From assembly GCF_009769385.1 (NCBI RefSeq), contig NZ_VKAB01000001.1:1-64000 (forward strand): a stretch of DNA of 64,000 nucleotides, in the 5' to 3' direction. Positions 61,248 to 64,000 of the stretch are shown in pieces. Made by a program: the position numbers and the translations under genes. This DNA is from Saccharothrix deserti (GTDB taxonomy: Bacteria > Actinomycetota > Actinomycetes > Mycobacteriales > Pseudonocardiaceae). Below the pieces are notes generated by a model, which was given only the letters and a program-made list of their open reading frames with translations, was not told where the DNA came from and did no database searches. Each line of letters opens with the position of its first letter. Within the stretch, counting starts at the first letter, position 1.

Positions 61248-64000
61248 TCAGACGGTCGTCGTCGCGCGGGCGCGGGCCAGGCGTTCCCGCACCTGGTCCG
61301 CCTCCGGCGCGTTCAGCTCGGTGAACAGCGCCAACGCCCGCTGCCAGTGCGCCACCGCGCCGGCCATGCCCTGCCGGTCGAACACCGTGGCCAGCCGGTC
61401 GTGCGCCACCGCCTGGTGGTACGGGCTCGCCGCGGCCGAGGCGACCGACAACGCCGTGCGCGCCGACGTCACGGCCTCCGCCTCCTCGCCCGACTCCAGC
61501 AGCACCATCGCGAGGTCGGTGTGGCAGGTCGACTCGCCGCACTGCTCGCCGACCTCCCGGTACATGGTCACCGCCGCCCGCAGCCACGACTTGGCGTCGT
61601 CGTACCGCCGCGACGACAGGTGCAGCAACCCGAGGTTGTGGTGGGCGTTCGCCTCGGCCCACCGCGCCCCGGCCGCCCGGCTGACCTCCAGCGCCTCCCG
61701 GTACAGCGCCTCCGCCTCGTCGGCCCGACCGAGGAACGCCAGCATGTCCGCGACCGTCGTCAGCGCTCTGGCCTGCGCGTTCAGGTCACCCGACGCGCGT
61801 GCCACCTCCAACGCCTGCCGGTGCCGGGCCAGCGACTCGTCCATCCGCTGGAACTGGGCCAGCGCGATGCCCAGGTTGAACAGCATCACGAACTTCGCCT
61901 CGGGATCGCCCAGCGTCATGGCCGCCTCCAGCGCGGCCTCGGTCGTCCGCAGCCACGTCGTCCGGTCCGCCCGCATCCAGAGGAACCGCGACAGCGTGTA
62001 CGGCAGCTGCCAGGCGTGCACCAGCCGTTGCGGGTCGGCGCCCTGGGCGGCGGCCAACTCGGCGGCGGCGATGATGTTGCCCTGCTCGGCGTCCAGCCAG
62101 GCGATCGCGTCGGCCGAACCGGACAGCTTCGGCACCTCGACCGGCACGTGCTCGGGCGCCACCCGCACGCTGCCGCGCCCCACCGGCAGCCTTCCGTCGG
62201 CCAGGTCCGCGCAGTGCAGGTAGTAGTCGAGCATCCGGCTGGTCGCCTCGTGCCGCAGCTCCGGCGGCAGCTCGGCGGCCAACGTCCGCATGTAGACCCG
62301 CACCAGGTCGTGCGCCCCGTACCGGCCGGGCTCGTTGACCGACAGCAGGTTCGCCGCCGTCAACGCGTCCAGCGCGCGCTGCGCCTCGCCGACCCGCACC
62401 CGTGCCATCGCGGCCACCACGAACGCCGTCACGTCCGGGCCGGGGTGCAGGCCAAGCAACGCCAGCAGCCGCGCGGGCAGCGGCGACAGCGCCCGGCGTG
62501 AGGCGTCCAGCGCGGCACGCACCGTCGAGTCCTCGTCCTCCAGGCCCAGCGCCGCCAGCCGGCCGTGCTCGTCGTCCAGCTCGGCCACCAGTTCCGCCAC
62601 CCGCAACGTCGGCGCGACCGCCAGCCGGGCCGCCGCGATCCGCAGCGCCAGCGGCAGCCCGTCGCACAGCACGGCCAGCCGGCGCAGCGCGGCGGCCTCC
62701 GTCCCGTCCCGCCCGGCGACCCGGCCCACCACGGCCACCGACGCGTCGAGGTCCAGCATGTCCAGCTCGACCAGCCGCGCCTCGGCGTGCGCGACCAGGC
62801 CCACCAACCGCCGGCGGGACGTCACCACGACGCACGACGGCGGGCCGGGCAGCAGCGGCAGCAGTTCGGTCGAGCCGCGGGCGTTGTCCAGCATCACGAC
62901 CATGCGCCGGTCCGCGATGAGGGTCCGGAACAGCGCCGAGCGCTCCTCCACGGTCACCGGGATGTCCGGTGACGGCACGCCCAGCGCGCGCAGGAACCGG
63001 CTCAGCACCTCGCCCGCGCCCAGCGGCTCCTGGTTCGGGTCGTAGCCGTGCAGGTCGACGTACATCTGGCCGTCCGGGAAGTCCTCCCGCACGCGTTGCG
63101 CCCAGTGCAGGGCCAGCGCGGTCTTGCCGACACCGGCGGGGCCGGTGACGACGAGGACCAGCCCGCCCTCCGGGTACGCGGCCAGCAGGCCGTCCAGCCG
63201 CTTCAGCTCCTCGTCGCGCCCTATCAGGGACGCCGAGGCGCGCGGCAGCTGCGCGGGTGTGATGGCGGGTGACGTGTCCCCGGCCGTGCGCAGCGCCATC
63301 GGCCGGGTGGGCCGTTCGGGCTCGGGGTTCTCCCCCGCCAGCACGGCCTGCTGGAGTTTGCGCAGCTCCGGGCCGGGCTCGACGCCCAGCTCCTCGATCA
63401 GCACCCGGCGTGCCTCGCGGTAGACGCCCAACGCCTCGGCCTGCCGTCCCGCCTGGCACAGCGCGCGCATCAGCAGGCCGTGGCCGCGTTCGCGCAAGGG
63501 CTGTTCGCCGACCAGCGTGGTCAGGGACGGCACCAGCTCGGCGCCGCGTCCGATCAGCAGCAGCAGCTCGGCGCGTTCCTCCAGCACCGCGAGCCTGCGT
63601 TCGACCAGCCGGCCGCGCTCGACCTCGGCGAACAGGCCCGAGACACCGCCCAGCGGTTCACCGCGCCACAGGCCGAGGGCCTCGTCCAGGGTCGCCGCCG
63701 CCGCTTCCAGGTCACCGGTCGACCGCAGCCGGGCCGCGGTCGCCACGCCGCGTTCGAACACGTCCAGGTCGACCGCGCTCGGGTCGACGCGCAGCAGGTA
63801 GCCGTCGCCGACGGAGGTCAGCAGCTCGGCCGGGGCACGCCGGGCGCGCCGGGGCTCCAGCGAGCGACGCAGGCCGGCCACGTAGGTCTGCACGAGGTTG
63901 ACCGCGCTGCTGGGCGTGTTGTCGCCCCACACCGCCTCGATGATCTGGTCACGGCTGACCGGCGTGTTGCGGGCCAGCAGCAGCACCGCCAGCACGGCAC
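61248..64000 (-). CDS. SARP/AfsR-type regulator, 5' end beyond the window
   Basis: At least 915 residues are present. The OmpR-type winged helix (partial) is followed by the BTAD domain (LDEALGLWRGEPLGGV...LMRALCQAGRQAEALGVYREARRVL in parts), an NB-ARC ATPase with P loop TGPAGVGKTALALHW (about 285-300), and C-terminal TPRs (ALEVARASGDLNAQARALTTVADML and similar). This is the AfsR architecture, a Ser/Thr-kinase-responsive regulator of specialised metabolism in Streptomyces. The start codon lies right of 64,000. Confidence 0.9.
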   Translation of the reverse strand, partial: AVLAVLLLARNTPVSRDQIIEAVWGDNTPSSAVNLVQTYVAGLRRSLEPRRARRAPAELLTSVGDGYLLRVDPSAVDLDVFERGVATAARLRSTGDLEAAAATLDEALGLWRGEPLGGVSGLFAEVERGRLVERRLAVLEERAELLLLIGRGAELVPSLTTLVGEQPLRERGHGLLMRALCQAGRQAEALGVYREARRVLIEELGVEPGPELRKLQQAVLAGENPEPERPTRPMALRTAGDTSPAITPAQLPRASASLIGRDEELKRLDGLLAAYPEGGLVLVVTGPAGVGKTALALHWAQRVREDFPDGQMYVDLHGYDPNQEPLGAGEVLSRFLRALGVPSPDIPVTVEERSALFRTLIADRRMVVMLDNARGSTELLPLLPGPPSCVVVTSRRRLVGLVAHAEARLVELDMLDLDASVAVVGRVAGRDGTEAAALRRLAVLCDGLPLALRIAAARLAVAPTLRVAELVAELDDEHGRLAALGLEDEDSTVRAALDASRRALSPLPARLLALLGLHPGPDVTAFVVAAMARVRVGEAQRALDALTAANLLSVNEPGRYGAHDLVRVYMRTLAAELPPELRHEATSRMLDYYLHCADLADGRLPVGRGSVRVAPEHVPVEVPKLSGSADAIAWLDAEQGNIIAAAELAAAQGADPQRLVHAWQLPYTLSRFLWMRADRTTWLRTTEAALEAAMTLGDPEAKFVMLFNLGIALAQFQRMDESLARHRQALEVARASGDLNAQARALTTVADMLAFLGRADEAEALYREALEVSRAAGARWAEANAHHNLGLLHLSSRRYDDAKSWLRAAVTMYREVGEQCGESTCHTDLAMVLLESGEEAEAVTSARTALSVASAAASPYHQAVAHDRLATVFDRQGMAGAVAHWQRALALFTELNAPEADQVRERLARARATTTV

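Overview
The window is high-GC actinomycete DNA. WhiB, Lsr2, a SigE-type ECF sigma factor, LAL and SARP/AfsR-type regulators, a CebR/CebEFG-type cellobiose system and many GTG/TTG starts all fit a Pseudonocardiales-like or Streptomyces-like chromosome. The genus cannot be fixed from the sequence alone.

1-14,880: the right-hand part of an actinomycete integrative and conjugative element (AICE) sitting against the 3' end of a tRNA gene. From left to right it holds: an insertion-sequence end that cuts a DUF5131 gene; a 419-bp fold-back region of unknown function; a double-winged-helix GntR regulator; a Nudix protein resembling the pSAM2 immunity factor Pif; an XRE/TPR regulator; a WhiB-like gene with its own promoter and operators; and a tightly overlapping run of small genes leading into a DUF2637 spread protein and a TraB (FtsK-like) translocase. 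Next come a cluster of CTAG sites, a prim-pol replication gene, a PP-loop domain fused in frame to a DUF3987 ATPase, excisionase, tyrosine integrase, a perfect 21-bp inverted repeat and the tRNA. The left attachment site was not found and probably lies outside the window.

14,900-31,700: core and housekeeping genes. These are CsoR, Lsr2, a fused PabA-PabB aminodeoxychorismate synthase, an ECF sigma factor with a probable anti-sigma membrane protein, a membrane metallophosphoesterase, a three-gene polyamine operon (decarboxylase, AdoMet decarboxylase, spermidine-synthase-like) behind two tandem operator-like repeats, a DPP-IV-type peptidase, a COG4315 secreted protein, a RutE-type nitroreductase, gcvT-glyA and small membrane proteins.

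32,000-49,300: a fatty-acid or branched acyl-CoA catabolic block (alpha-methylacyl-CoA racemase, acyl-CoA dehydrogenase, thiolase, FadB). It is followed by a 1,164-residue secreted phosphodiester-glycosidase/metallophosphoesterase, an AraC regulator behind a promoter carrying DasR (dre)-like palindromes, a DM13 protein, an AlkZ/HTH_42 protein, an ACT-GNAT acetyltransferase, a LacI regulator (CebR-like) and an F420/PPOX enzyme.

49,300-64,000: bglC-cebG-cebF-cebE on the minus strand behind a CebR-type box, then a MacB/FtsX-like ABC exporter, an 86-bp near-perfect palindrome, a LAL (LuxR) regulator, a tiny conserved protein and a SARP/AfsR regulator cut off by the window end.
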